Positions 17,779-26,142 of a DNA stretch of 32,382 nt are shown in pieces. The notes beneath the pieces were generated by a model. That model was given only the letters and a program-made list of their open reading frames with translations, was not told the origin of the DNA and ran no database searches. The DNA is from Propionivibrio sp. (GTDB taxonomy: Bacteria; Pseudomonadota; Gammaproteobacteria; Burkholderiales; Rhodocyclaceae). Position 1 is the stretch's first letter, and every line of letters starts with the position of its first letter. The stretch is taken from the NCBI RefSeq assembly GCF_029255185.1, contig NZ_JAPUVO010000058.1, positions 1 through 32,382 of the forward strand, in the 5' to 3' direction. Made by a program: the position numbers and the translations under genes.

Positions 17779-18948
17779 ATGACCCGAAAAATCCAGACGC
17801 TCAACGCCATTTCGGCCAAGGGGCTGTCCCGACTTCCCGAGAACTATGCCGTCAGCAATGATGTCGCCGACCCGGACGCCATTCTGGTGCGCTCGCAGGT
17901 GATGCATGAGATGCCTATCCCGGCCAGCGTGTTGGCCATCGGTCGTGCGGGCGCCGGCACCAACAACATCCCGATCAAGGCCATGAGCGAACGTGGCGTC
18001 GTCGTCTTCAACGCGCCGGGCGCCAACGCCAACGCAGTCAAAGAACTGGTCATCGCCGGCATGCTCATGGGAACGCGTAATATCATCCCTGCCGTCAATT
18101 TCGTGCGCACTCTGCAAGGTGACGACGAATCACTGCACAAACAAGTCGAGGCCGGCAAAAAACATTTTGTCGGACACGAGCTAAGCGGCAGCACATTGGG
18201 CATTATCGGCCTTGGCGCCATTGGTTCGATGCTTGCCGAAGCAGCCATCCACCTGGGCATGAATGTCATTGGACTGGACCCGGAAATCACTGTCGATGCT
18301 GCCTGGCGCCTGCCTTCGCATGTAAAGAAAGCGGCCAGCGTCGATGACCTGGTCAAGCGCGCCGATTTCATCAGCATGCACGTTCCCCTGCTGCCCGCGA
18401 CCAAGGACCTGATTAATGCCGAACGCATCAAGTTCGTGAAGGATGGCTGTATCCTGCTCAACTTCGCCCGCGACGGCATCGTCAACGAACAGGCGGTCCT
18501 CGATGGACTCAATGACGGCAGATTGCACGCCTACGTCTGTGATTTCCCAAGCACGCTGCTAAGTCAGCATCCGCGCTTCGTCGCACTGCCGCATTTGGGC
18601 GCATCGACCGAAGAAGCCGAGGAAAACTGCGCCATCATGGTTGCCGACCAGGTCGCCGATTATCTGGAAAACGGCAACATCCTCAATGCCGTGAATTTCC
18701 CCAACATCGCCATGCCGCGCGAATCCGGTTTCCGGCTGGCGATCGCCAACGCCAATGTGCCCAATATGCTCGGCCAGATCTCGACGACACTGGCCGGCGC
18801 CGGGCTAAACATCCACAACATGGCGAACAAATCGCGTGCTGATCTTGCGTTCACCCTGGTCGATGTCGAAAGTGCCGTACCGCAGCAGGTGATCGACCAG
18901 TTGACTGCCATTGGCGGCGTCTTGCGCGTTCGCTACCTGCCAAGCTGA
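17779..18948 (+). CDS. serA: D-3-phosphoglycerate dehydrogenase (ACT-domain type)
   Basis: This 389-residue NAD-dependent dehydrogenase makes 3-phosphohydroxypyruvate, the substrate of SerC encoded just upstream. The N-terminal substrate domain has RAGAGTNNIP. The Rossmann motif GIIGLGAIGSMLAEA lies at about 141-155. The catalytic arginine is in NFARDGIVNE (R231) and the catalytic histidine in LPHLGASTEEAEENCA (about H272). A C-terminal ACT domain (about 318-389) suggests feedback by serine. The usual DVFxxEP stretch carrying the catalytic glutamate is replaced by YVCDFPSTLLSQHP; I recall this in the short PGDH branch of about 390 residues, so it is probably a subfamily trait. The ATG at 17779 has GAGAGAA upstream; a TTG at 17764 would add five residues. 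Confidence 0.93.
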   Translation: MTRKIQTLNAISAKGLSRLPENYAVSNDVADPDAILVRSQVMHEMPIPASVLAIGRAGAGTNNIPIKAMSERGVVVFNAPGANANAVKELVIAGMLMGTRNIIPAVNFVRTLQGDDESLHKQVEAGKKHFVGHELSGSTLGIIGLGAIGSMLAEAAIHLGMNVIGLDPEITVDAAWRLPSHVKKAASVDDLVKRADFISMHVPLLPATKDLINAERIKFVKDGCILLNFARDGIVNEQAVLDGLNDGRLHAYVCDFPSTLLSQHPRFVALPHLGASTEEAEENCAIMVADQVADYLENGNILNAVNFPNIAMPRESGFRLAIANANVPNMLGQISTTLAGAGLNIHNMANKSRADLAFTLVDVESAVPQQVIDQLTAIGGVLRVRYLPS

Positions 18949-18969
18949 GAAGCCTGCATTTATTGGCTT

Positions 18970-20007
18970 TCAAACCGATTCGGCGACAGCCTTGGGTTTA
19001 CGTGACCGCTGCTTGCGGGTGGCCGGTTTTTTCTCCACCGGTAGTTCAACTGCGACAAGAATCTCCTCGACGGCAGGTACTGCATCCTTGACCGGGCGCT
19101 TGCTGCCGCCGCGCCCTCGGCGTTTTGGCGCGGGTGTCGCGCTCACGTCTTCGCTCACTACCGGCTCGATGCTCGCTGCCGATGCGCTGCTGCTGCGATA
19201 AACGAAAGCGCCGGATTTTTCGTCACGCCCCAATTCAAGCAGGCCCCGCGCCTGCGCCTCCTCAAGCAGGTTGCCAAAGGCGCGAAAGCCGTAGTAAGTC
19301 TCGTTGAAGTCAGGCTTGCGGCGCTTGATCGCCTCCTTAAGCATCGACGCCCAAATCTTGCCGCTGTCGCCACGCTCGGCAACCAGCGCCTCGAAAGTAG
19401 CCACCGCCAGCTCGACGGCCTGGCTCTTTCGCCCTTCGATTTCATCCTTGCGCTGCTTGTCTTCTTCTGCTGACCGCTTGGCCACAGGCTGCGCCGACTT
19501 CGGGTCGCGGTGTGCAACCGAACGCTGAATCTCGCGCACCAGATCGTCGTAGAAAATAAATTCGTCGCAATTGGCAATCAGCAAGTCGGAGGTCGATTGT
19601 TTTACGCCAACTCCGATCACGTACTTGGCGTTTTCGCGCAATTTGGAGACCAGCGGCGAGAAGTCGGAATCACCACTGATAATGACAAAGGTATTGACGT
19701 GCGATTTCGTATAACACAGGTCGAGCGCGTCGACGACCATGCGAATGTCAGCAGAATTCTTGCCCGACTGCCGCACATGCGGAATCTCGATCAGCTCGAA
19801 ATTCGCTTCGTGCATCGTCGCCTTGAAGCTCTTGTAGCGATCCCAGTCGCAATACGCCTTCTTGAGCACGATGCTACCCTTGAGCAGCAGGCGCTCGAGC
19901 ACCGGTTTGATGTCAAACTTTTCATATTTCGCATCACGAACACCAAGCGCAACGTTCTCGAAGTCGCAGAACATCGCCATACTGACGGTTTCGGGGGATG
20001 CGGCCAT
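18970..20007 (-). CDS. NYN (PIN-like) domain RNase with C-terminal OST-HTH/LOTUS domain
   Basis: This 345-residue protein is a predicted metal-dependent RNase fused to an RNA-binding domain. Residues about 10-160 form a NYN/LabA-type PIN-like fold with conserved acidic residues: FCDFEN (D15), SADIRMVVDAL (D87, D93) and SGDSDF (D113, D115). A charged linker (about 165-195) leads to a LOTUS/OST-HTH domain (about 195-271), seen as a conserved KIWASMLKEAIKRRKPDF and YGFRAFGNLLEEA pattern. The tail (about 272-345) is a low-complexity Ala/Pro/Val region with basic patches (KRRGRGGSKR, RKQRSRKPK) that could add nucleic-acid affinity. The architecture recalls eukaryotic MARF1-type proteins; bacterial targets are not known to me. 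GGAG seven bases before the ATG supports the start. It converges on serA and lies beside a broken TetR gene. Confidence 0.9.
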   Translation of the reverse strand: MAASPETVSMAMFCDFENVALGVRDAKYEKFDIKPVLERLLLKGSIVLKKAYCDWDRYKSFKATMHEANFELIEIPHVRQSGKNSADIRMVVDALDLCYTKSHVNTFVIISGDSDFSPLVSKLRENAKYVIGVGVKQSTSDLLIANCDEFIFYDDLVREIQRSVAHRDPKSAQPVAKRSAEEDKQRKDEIEGRKSQAVELAVATFEALVAERGDSGKIWASMLKEAIKRRKPDFNETYYGFRAFGNLLEEAQARGLLELGRDEKSGAFVYRSSSASAASIEPVVSEDVSATPAPKRRGRGGSKRPVKDAVPAVEEILVAVELPVEKKPATRKQRSRKPKAVAESV

Positions 20008-20025
20008 GAGTTTCTCCAGTGGGGT

Positions 20026-20149
20026 TTATTGGCGGAGTATACAACCCGCGAGATAAGCTTCGACAATCGCCGGGCCAAAACCGGCCAGCGGCCGCGTCGA
20101 GGATGGCGCTGCGTGTCTCCTGCGCTTCTTCCTTGGTTTTTTTGACCAT
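20026..20149 (-). pseudogene. Remnant of a TetR/AcrR-family repressor gene
   Basis: From an ATG at 20147-20149 the minus strand encodes MVKKTKEEAQETRSAILDAA, the very typical first 20 residues of AcrR/TtgR-type repressors that flank RND operons. The helix-turn-helix expected next (FxxxGxxxTTxxxIAxxAGVxxGxxYxHF) is missing. At about 20090 the frame gives no family similarity. A different frame continues for 20 codons (PAIVEAYLAGCIL) to a TAA at 20026-20028, which might be the original C-terminal tail, though this is a guess. A large internal deletion of about 190 codons would explain the arrangement. The fragment is divergent from the complete RND operon at 20260, exactly where the repressor gene would be expected. 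Confidence 0.7.
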
Positions 20150-20259
20150 GACTTTTCTTTCGTTTCAGTGTCTACTCTGCAATTTTCGACAATAATCTGG
20201 CCCATCCTTCCCGAACAACTTGCCGCCCTCCCCGAGGGCAAGCGCCCCGGAGATTCGTC

Positions 20260-21468
20260 ATGTCACACCGATTCAACCCCGCCAACGCTTTTTTCCGCCC
20301 AACGCTGCTCGCCTTGGCCGTCGCCTTGGCCGTCGCCTTGGCACTCGCCGCCTGCGGCAAAGCCCCCGAAGCCGGCCCCGGTGCACTGTTCGGTGGGCCG
20401 GTGCCGGTCTCAGTGATCACCGCGCAGGCGGAGACCCTGCCTGTCACCCTCGAATACACGGCGCAAACGCTCGGTTCGCGTGAGGTCGAAGTGCGTGCCC
20501 GCGTCACCGGCATTCTGATCAAGCGCAACTACAGCGAAGGCGGCAAGGTCAAGGCCGGGCAATCGCTGTTCTCCATCGACCCGGCGCCGTTTGCCAACGC
20601 CCTGGCGCGCAGCGAAGCTGACGTTGCCGCCGCCGACGCCCGGCACCTCCAAGCCGCACGCGACGCCGCGCGCCTCGCCCCGCTGATCGAAGCCAAGGCG
20701 ATCAGCGGCAAGGATTTCGATGATGCGGTTTCCAACGAGGCGATTGCTGCCGCCGATCTGCTGGCGGCCAAGGCCCGTTTGCAGGAAGCCCGTCTCAACC
20801 TGGAATGGACGCGTGTTGAATCACCGATTTCCGGCGTCGCCAGCCGCTCGCTCAAATCGGAAGGCTCGCTCATCTCGGGCCCGGACATCCTGCTCACCAC
20901 GGTCACGCAGGCGGATCCGATGCAGGTGATTTTCGGCATTCCCGATAACGAACGTTTGAAGCTGCGCCAGGAGGCCGAGGCGAAACGGCTGCAATGGCCA
21001 CAGAACGGTCGTTTCAAGGTAACAGTCAAGCTTGCCGACGGCAGCGAATACGCGAGAACCGGCTTTACGGACTTTGCCGACCTGCGTGTTTCGCCCAACA
21101 CCGGCACCAGCGAAGCGCGTGCCGAAGTGCCCAACACTGACGGCGTGCTGCAGCCCGGCCAGTTTGTCCGCGTCTTGCTGTCCGGAGCGACCCGCGCCGG
21201 CGCCTTTCGCATTCCACAGCGCGCCGTTCTTGAAGGTCCACAGGGCAAGTTCGTTTTCATTGTCGGCAAAGACAACAAGGCCGAGATACGCCCTGTTGAA
21301 ACCGGAGAGTGGAGCGCTGGCGATGTCGTCGTCATCAAGGGGCTGACAGCGGGCGAACGCGTCATCGTCGACGGCGTACTCAAGTTAGGTCCCGGCGCAC
21401 CGGTAGCGGTCGGCGCCCCGGAAAAAACACCGCCAGCGCCAGCGGCCACCGCCAAGCAGGGAGGCTAA
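20260..21468 (+). CDS. RND efflux periplasmic adaptor lipoprotein (AcrA/MexA family)
   Basis: This 402-residue adaptor is the first gene of a three-gene efflux operon. The signal peptide ends in a lipobox (LAAC at about residues 29-32), so the mature protein is a lipoprotein. The order lipoyl half (VEVRARVTGILIKRNYSEGGKVKAGQ), alpha-hairpin (about 105-190), lipoyl half (RVESPISGVASRSL), beta-barrel (MQVIFGIPDNERLKL...) and membrane-proximal domain (IPQRAVLEGPQGKFVFIV) is that of AcrA/MexA. GGAG lies seven bases before the ATG. The hydrophobic core of the signal peptide is encoded by three in-frame 12-bp repeats (20311-20346). A short hairpin (about 20218-20243) precedes the ribosome site. The permease gene begins three bases after the stop. 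Confidence 0.95.
   Translation: MSHRFNPANAFFRPTLLALAVALAVALALAACGKAPEAGPGALFGGPVPVSVITAQAETLPVTLEYTAQTLGSREVEVRARVTGILIKRNYSEGGKVKAGQSLFSIDPAPFANALARSEADVAAADARHLQAARDAARLAPLIEAKAISGKDFDDAVSNEAIAAADLLAAKARLQEARLNLEWTRVESPISGVASRSLKSEGSLISGPDILLTTVTQADPMQVIFGIPDNERLKLRQEAEAKRLQWPQNGRFKVTVKLADGSEYARTGFTDFADLRVSPNTGTSEARAEVPNTDGVLQPGQFVRVLLSGATRAGAFRIPQRAVLEGPQGKFVFIVGKDNKAEIRPVETGEWSAGDVVVIKGLTAGERVIVDGVLKLGPGAPVAVGAPEKTPPAPAATAKQGG
20311..20346 (+). repeat. Three 12-bp tandem repeats inside the adaptor signal peptide
   Basis: GCCTTGGCCGTC occurs twice exactly (20311-20322, 20323-20334), followed by GCCTTGGCACTC (20335-20346). Each unit encodes four hydrophobic residues (ALAV, ALAV, ALAL), so gain or loss of a unit would stay in frame and alter only the length of the signal-peptide core. 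Confidence 0.9.
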
Positions 21469-21471
21469 TCG

Positions 21472-24400
21472 ATGCTTTCCCGTTTTTTCATCGATCGCCC
21501 GATCTTCGCCGTGGTGATCTCGATTTTTATCGTCATCGCCGGGCTGGCGGCCATGCGCAGCCTGCCCATTTCACAGTACCCGGACATCGCGCCACCCCAG
21601 GTCATGGTCGCCGCAACCTACCCCGGCGCCTCGGCTGACGTGCTCGAAAAAACCGTCGCCGCGACGCTCGAAACGCAAATCAACGGCGTCGATGGCATGA
21701 TTTACATGAACTCTACCGCCGCCTCCAACGGCCGTGTCGAGATTCACGTCACCTTCGAAATCGGCACCAATATTGACCAGGCGGTGATCAACGTCAATAA
21801 CCGCGTCAAACAGGCCGAGGCACGCCTGCCGCAGGAGGTCCGCCGGCAGGGCATCCTGGTCGAGAAGGCTTCGTCGTCCTTCCTGCAGGTACTGGCCTTC
21901 AGTTCGCCCGACGGCCGCTACGACGACCTGTACACCAGCAATTACGTCACCATGAACGTGCTCGACGTCTTAAAGCGCGTTCCCGGCACCACCAGTGTGC
22001 AGATTTTCGGCGCCAAGGATTACGCCATGCGCATCTGGCTCAAGCCTGACCGGCTGGCGCAACTCAAACTGTCGACCTCTGACATCGTCCGCGCGATCAA
22101 CGAGCAAAACGCCCAGTATGCGGTCGGGCGCATTGGGCAACCCCCCGCCACGAGCGGTCAGGAAATGTCACTGACCATCAATACCAAGGGGCGCCTCGCC
22201 GAGGTCTCCGAATTCGAGAAGATTGTCGTGCGCGCCGGCGCAGACGGTTCGCTGCTGCGCCTGAAAGATGTGGCTCGCGTCGAACTCGGTGCGCAAAATT
22301 ATGACTTTATCGGTCGCCACAACGGCCAGCCGGCAACGCTGATGGGCGTCTCGCTCAAGCCCGGAGCCAATGCGCTCGATACCGCGAAGGAAGTCAAAAA
22401 GACACTCAAGGAACTGTCTACCCGTTTCCCCGACGGGCTGTCCTATACGATTCCCTTCGACACCACCGACTTTGTTCAAGTCTCGATCCGCGAAGTGCTC
22501 ATAACGCTCAGTGAAGCCATGGTGCTGGTTTTCCTGGTGGTTTATATCTTCCTGCAAAACTGGCGAGCGACGCTGATTCCGACGCTGGCCGTACCGGTTT
22601 CGCTCATTGGCACCTTTGCCGGCCTGCTCCTGCTTGGCTACTCGATCAACACGCTGACCCTGTTCGGCATGGTGCTGGCCATCGGCATCGTCGTCGATGA
22701 TGCCATTGTCGTTCTCGAGAACGTTGAGCGCATCATGCACGAAGAAGGGGTTCCGGCAAAAGCCGCCGCCATCCAGGCAATGCGCGAGGTCACCGGGCCG
22801 GTAATTGCCATCGTGCTGGTGTTGTGCGCGGTGTTCGTTCCGATTGCTTTCCTGGGTGGGCTGACGGGCGAACTCTATCGCCAGTTTGCGGTAACCATCG
22901 CCATCGCCGTCGTCATTTCAGGCATTGTCGCGCTGACGCTCACGCCCTCGCTGTGCGTACTCATCCTCAAGCACGAGCACAAGGTCGACAACCGTTTCTT
23001 TGCCGCCTTCAACCGCTGGTTTGTGCGCCTTACCGGCCACTATTCGGCTGGCGTTGCCTGGCTGATTCGCCGTGGCGCGCTCGGGCTGATTCTGTTCACC
23101 GGCATGGTGCTGCTCGCTGGCGGTCTGTGGAAAATGACGCCCGGCAGTCTCGTCCCTGACGAAGACCAGGGCTACTACATCAGCGCCGTCTATCTGCCTG
23201 ACGGAGCCTCGCTTGAACGCACCGACCGCATCGTCAAAGACGTCGAAGCGATCATCCGCAACAACCCCAACGTCGCGCACACCATGGTGTTCACCGGTTT
23301 CGACTTCATCGGCGGCAGTTTCAAAAACAATGCTGCAACCTTCTTCGTCACCCTCAAACACTGGGACGAGCGACAGGTTCCGGCGTTGGCTCTGGTCGGC
23401 GAGCTGTTCATGAAAACGGCGCACATCAAGGAAGCACTGGTGTTGGCCTTCGGGCCGCCAGCCATTTTCGGCATGGGCAACTCGGGCGGTTTCGAGTTCT
23501 ACTTGCAGAACCGTGGCGAAGGTGGCGCCAGGAAACTCGCCGCAGTGAGCGATGAATTCATTGGCAAACTGCGTCAGGACAAGAACTTCGCCATGGTTTC
23601 CTCGCTCTGGCGCGCCAATGTGCCGCAGCTTGATGTCGATGTCGACCGGGAAAAAGCCAAGTCGCTGGGTGTGCCAATCGACGGCCTGTTCGACACCCTG
23701 GCGGCGACGCTCGGCACCTACTACGTCAATGACTTCAACAAGTATGGTCGTTCCTGGCAGGTGCTGATGTCGGCCGAACCCCAGTTTCGCAGCCAGCCGG
23801 ACCAGATCGGCGGCATCTACGTGCGCTCCGAACGCGGGCAGATGGTGCCCCTCTCGGCATTGGCGCAGATTCGCCAGACGACCGGCCCGGAAACGCTAGA
23901 GCGCTTCAACAATCTGCCCTCGGTGAAGATCATCGGTTCCGGCGCACCAGGCATTTCATCCGGCCAGGTCATCGGCGAAGTCGAACGCATCGCCCGCGAA
24001 ACATTGCCGACGGACTTTAGCTTCGACTGGGGCGGTGCGTCGTACCAGGAGAAGAAATCGAGCGGCTCCTCAAGCTACGCGCTGATCCTTGGCGCAGTGA
24101 TGGTCTTCCTCATCCTCGCCGCCCAGTACGAACGCTGGTCGCTGCCGCTGGCCGTACTGCTGGCCCTGCCCTTCGGCACCTTCGGCGCGCTGGCCGCCGT
24201 CTGGCTACGTGGCATGAACAACGACGTTTACTTCCAGATCGGCCTGGTGACCTTGCTCGGCCTCGCCGCCAAGAACGCCATTCTGATTGTCGAATACGCC
24301 GTCTATAAGCATGGCGAAGGCATGAGTGCCGCAGCCGCGGCCATTGAAGCGGCGCGTTTGCGCTTCCGCCCGATCCTGATGACCTCGCTGGCCTTCATTC

Positions 24401-24672
24401 TCGGCGTACTGCCGCTGGCCATTTCGCACGGCGCCGGAGCTGGAGCGCGGCGGGCGGTCGGCACTGGAGTCATCGGCGGCATGCTCGCCGCGACCTTCCT
24501 CGCCATCTTTTTCGTGCCCCTGTTTTACCGGCTGATTGCCGACCACAAACTGAGTGAATCACGCAGCACCGGCGACCTGTTTGACGAAATCAAGAAAACC
24601 CATGCCAAGGCACACGAAAAACTGCTCAATCGATTGAAACGCGACGAATCCGCAGGAGAACAGGATGCATAA
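21472..24672 (+). CDS. RND (HAE1-type) multidrug efflux permease, AcrB/MexB-like
   Basis: This 1066-residue proton-driven exporter begins MLSRFFIDRPIFAVVISIFI, as in AcrB/MexB/TtgB-class pumps. The TM4 aspartate pair is in GIVVDDAIVVLENV (D409, D410), and the TM10 lysine is in LLGLAAKNAILIVEYA. Periplasmic porter and docking segments such as YPGASADVLEKTV, PGTTSVQIFGAKDYAMRIWL, PDEDQGYYISAVYLPDGASLERT and LAAQYERWSLPLAVLLALPFG are all present. The charged C-terminal tail (KKTHAKAHEKLLNRLKRDE) is longer than usual. AGGGAGG precedes the ATG. The last codons overlap the start of the outer-membrane factor gene by eight bases. The substrate range cannot be read from sequence. Confidence 0.96.
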   Translation: MLSRFFIDRPIFAVVISIFIVIAGLAAMRSLPISQYPDIAPPQVMVAATYPGASADVLEKTVAATLETQINGVDGMIYMNSTAASNGRVEIHVTFEIGTNIDQAVINVNNRVKQAEARLPQEVRRQGILVEKASSSFLQVLAFSSPDGRYDDLYTSNYVTMNVLDVLKRVPGTTSVQIFGAKDYAMRIWLKPDRLAQLKLSTSDIVRAINEQNAQYAVGRIGQPPATSGQEMSLTINTKGRLAEVSEFEKIVVRAGADGSLLRLKDVARVELGAQNYDFIGRHNGQPATLMGVSLKPGANALDTAKEVKKTLKELSTRFPDGLSYTIPFDTTDFVQVSIREVLITLSEAMVLVFLVVYIFLQNWRATLIPTLAVPVSLIGTFAGLLLLGYSINTLTLFGMVLAIGIVVDDAIVVLENVERIMHEEGVPAKAAAIQAMREVTGPVIAIVLVLCAVFVPIAFLGGLTGELYRQFAVTIAIAVVISGIVALTLTPSLCVLILKHEHKVDNRFFAAFNRWFVRLTGHYSAGVAWLIRRGALGLILFTGMVLLAGGLWKMTPGSLVPDEDQGYYISAVYLPDGASLERTDRIVKDVEAIIRNNPNVAHTMVFTGFDFIGGSFKNNAATFFVTLKHWDERQVPALALVGELFMKTAHIKEALVLAFGPPAIFGMGNSGGFEFYLQNRGEGGARKLAAVSDEFIGKLRQDKNFAMVSSLWRANVPQLDVDVDREKAKSLGVPIDGLFDTLAATLGTYYVNDFNKYGRSWQVLMSAEPQFRSQPDQIGGIYVRSERGQMVPLSALAQIRQTTGPETLERFNNLPSVKIIGSGAPGISSGQVIGEVERIARETLPTDFSFDWGGASYQEKKSSGSSSYALILGAVMVFLILAAQYERWSLPLAVLLALPFGTFGALAAVWLRGMNNDVYFQIGLVTLLGLAAKNAILIVEYAVYKHGEGMSAAAAAIEAARLRFRPILMTSLAFILGVLPLAISHGAGAGARRAVGTGVIGGMLAATFLAIFFVPLFYRLIADHKLSESRSTGDLFDEIKKTHAKAHEKLLNRLKRDESAGEQDA

Positions 24673-26128
24673 GCCAACTAACAGGCGACCGGCCCGGAGC
24701 GGTCTGCTGCTCAGCCTGCTTTTCAGCCTGCTTTTCAGCCCACTCCTTGCCGGCTGCGCCCTTGGCCCGGATTATCAGCGCCCGGAGCTGGACTTGCCAC
24801 AGGCGTGGAACACCATCAGCAACACGGACTCGGGGCCTGCACGCTTGGCTGACGCCGCTGGCGAGCGCTGGTGGTCGCTGTATGCCGACCCGGTCCTCGA
24901 CCAACTGATTGATGAAGCCTTGCTGCACAACGCCGACGCCGCAATCGCCACGGCCCGGGTGCTGGAAGTGCGGGCGCTCGCCAAGGCGACCGACGCCGAC
25001 CGCTATCCTAGTCTTGCCGCCGATCTTTCCGGCAAGCGTACCAAAAGCTCGCTGCTGGGGACCTTTCCCATCGGCGGCATACCGCGCACCCAGACCGACT
25101 ACCGGGCAACGCTCGACGCCAGCTACGAAGTCGATCTTTGGGGAAAATACCGCCGCGCCAGCGAATCCGCACGCGCCGATCTCTTTGCCGCCGAATCGGC
25201 AAGGGAATCGGTTCGCCTGTCGCTCACCGCGCAGATCGCGCAGCAGTATTTCGCGCTGCTCGCGGCCGATGCCCAGGTCCTTGTTGCGCAGCGCACGCTG
25301 GCTACCCGCAATGAAACACTGGCGCTGTTTGGCAAGCGCGTGGATGCCGGAATGCTTTCCGAATACGACCTGCATCAGGCGCAAGCCGAGCAGGCCCAGA
25401 CCCGCTCGCAACTGGCCAGCCTGCAACAGGTACAGGAACGCGCCGAAAACGCGCTGGCGTTGCTGCTTGGCCGTTCGCCGCGCACCATCTTGAACGCCAG
25501 CATCGAACGTGGCTCGCCGGCAGCGGTCAGCGAGCTGGTGATTCCCGCCGGCCTGCCGTCCGAGTTGCTGCTGCGTCGCCCTGATTTGCGCGAAGCCGAA
25601 GCGAGACTGGTCGCGACCAATGCGCTAATTGGTGTCGCACGTTCGCTGTACTTCCCGTCGATCGGGCTAACCGCCTACCTTGGCGGCGAAAGTGTCGCCT
25701 TCTCCAGCCTGTTCAGCGGCCCGGCCGGCATCTTCCAGTTTGCTGCCGGCCTCACCCAGCCACTATGGAACGCCGGTCGCGTTAGCGCCGGGGTCGAGGC
25801 TGCTGAAGCCCGTCACGAACAGATGCTGGCTCAATACCAGAAGGCTGTGGCCAGCGCCTTCAAGGACGTTCGCGATGCGATGGCGGCGCAGAATGCCGCA
25901 CGCCAGACACTGGCCGCCGAAAGCGAACGCGCGGCGGCGCTGGCCAAGGCGCTGAAACAGGCGCAATTGCGCTTCGCTGCGGGAATCGCCAGCCAGCTTG
26001 ACGTGCTCGACGTCGAACGCAACCTGCTCGCCGCCGAACTCGCGCGCATCGACAGCGAACGGGCGCGCAAGGCGGCGCTGGCGGACATCTTCAAGGCGCT
26101 GGGCGGCGGCTGGTCGGAAAACCTCTGA
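24665..26128 (+). CDS. Outer-membrane efflux lipoprotein (OprM/NodT family)
   Basis: This 487-residue outer-membrane channel completes the tripartite pump. The lipobox LLAGC ends the signal peptide (cysteine at about residue 31). The N-terminal ALGPDYQRPELDLP motif is diagnostic for NodT/OprM lipoproteins. Two structural repeats follow, each with long helices (for example RVLEVRALAKATDADRYPSLAA and RPDLREAEARLVATNALIGVARSLYFPSI). The first membrane strand region YRATLDASYEVDLWGKYRR is typical. The start overlaps the permease stop by eight bases, with AGGAGAA upstream. The signal peptide contains a duplicated 12-bp unit. The same channel could also serve the permease/adaptor pair at 5547-9736, which lacks a channel gene nearby. 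Confidence 0.95.
   Translation: MHKPTNRRPARSGLLLSLLFSLLFSPLLAGCALGPDYQRPELDLPQAWNTISNTDSGPARLADAAGERWWSLYADPVLDQLIDEALLHNADAAIATARVLEVRALAKATDADRYPSLAADLSGKRTKSSLLGTFPIGGIPRTQTDYRATLDASYEVDLWGKYRRASESARADLFAAESARESVRLSLTAQIAQQYFALLAADAQVLVAQRTLATRNETLALFGKRVDAGMLSEYDLHQAQAEQAQTRSQLASLQQVQERAENALALLLGRSPRTILNASIERGSPAAVSELVIPAGLPSELLLRRPDLREAEARLVATNALIGVARSLYFPSIGLTAYLGGESVAFSSLFSGPAGIFQFAAGLTQPLWNAGRVSAGVEAAEARHEQMLAQYQKAVASAFKDVRDAMAAQNAARQTLAAESERAAALAKALKQAQLRFAAGIASQLDVLDVERNLLAAELARIDSERARKAALADIFKALGGGWSENL
24713..24736 (+). repeat. 12-bp tandem duplication inside the OprM-like signal peptide
   Basis: AGCCTGCTTTTC is present twice in direct succession (24713-24724, 24725-24736), with a degenerate third start (AGCCCACTC). 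Each unit adds four hydrophobic residues (SLLF) to the signal-peptide core. Confidence 0.9.
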
Positions 26129-26142
26129 TCCCCCGCCAATCG

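Noticed and set aside
18949-18975. Possible terminator hairpin (AAGCC...GGCTT) between serA and the NYN gene
   Set aside because: Only a 5-bp stem with a 10-nt loop and no U-run; too weak to annotate.
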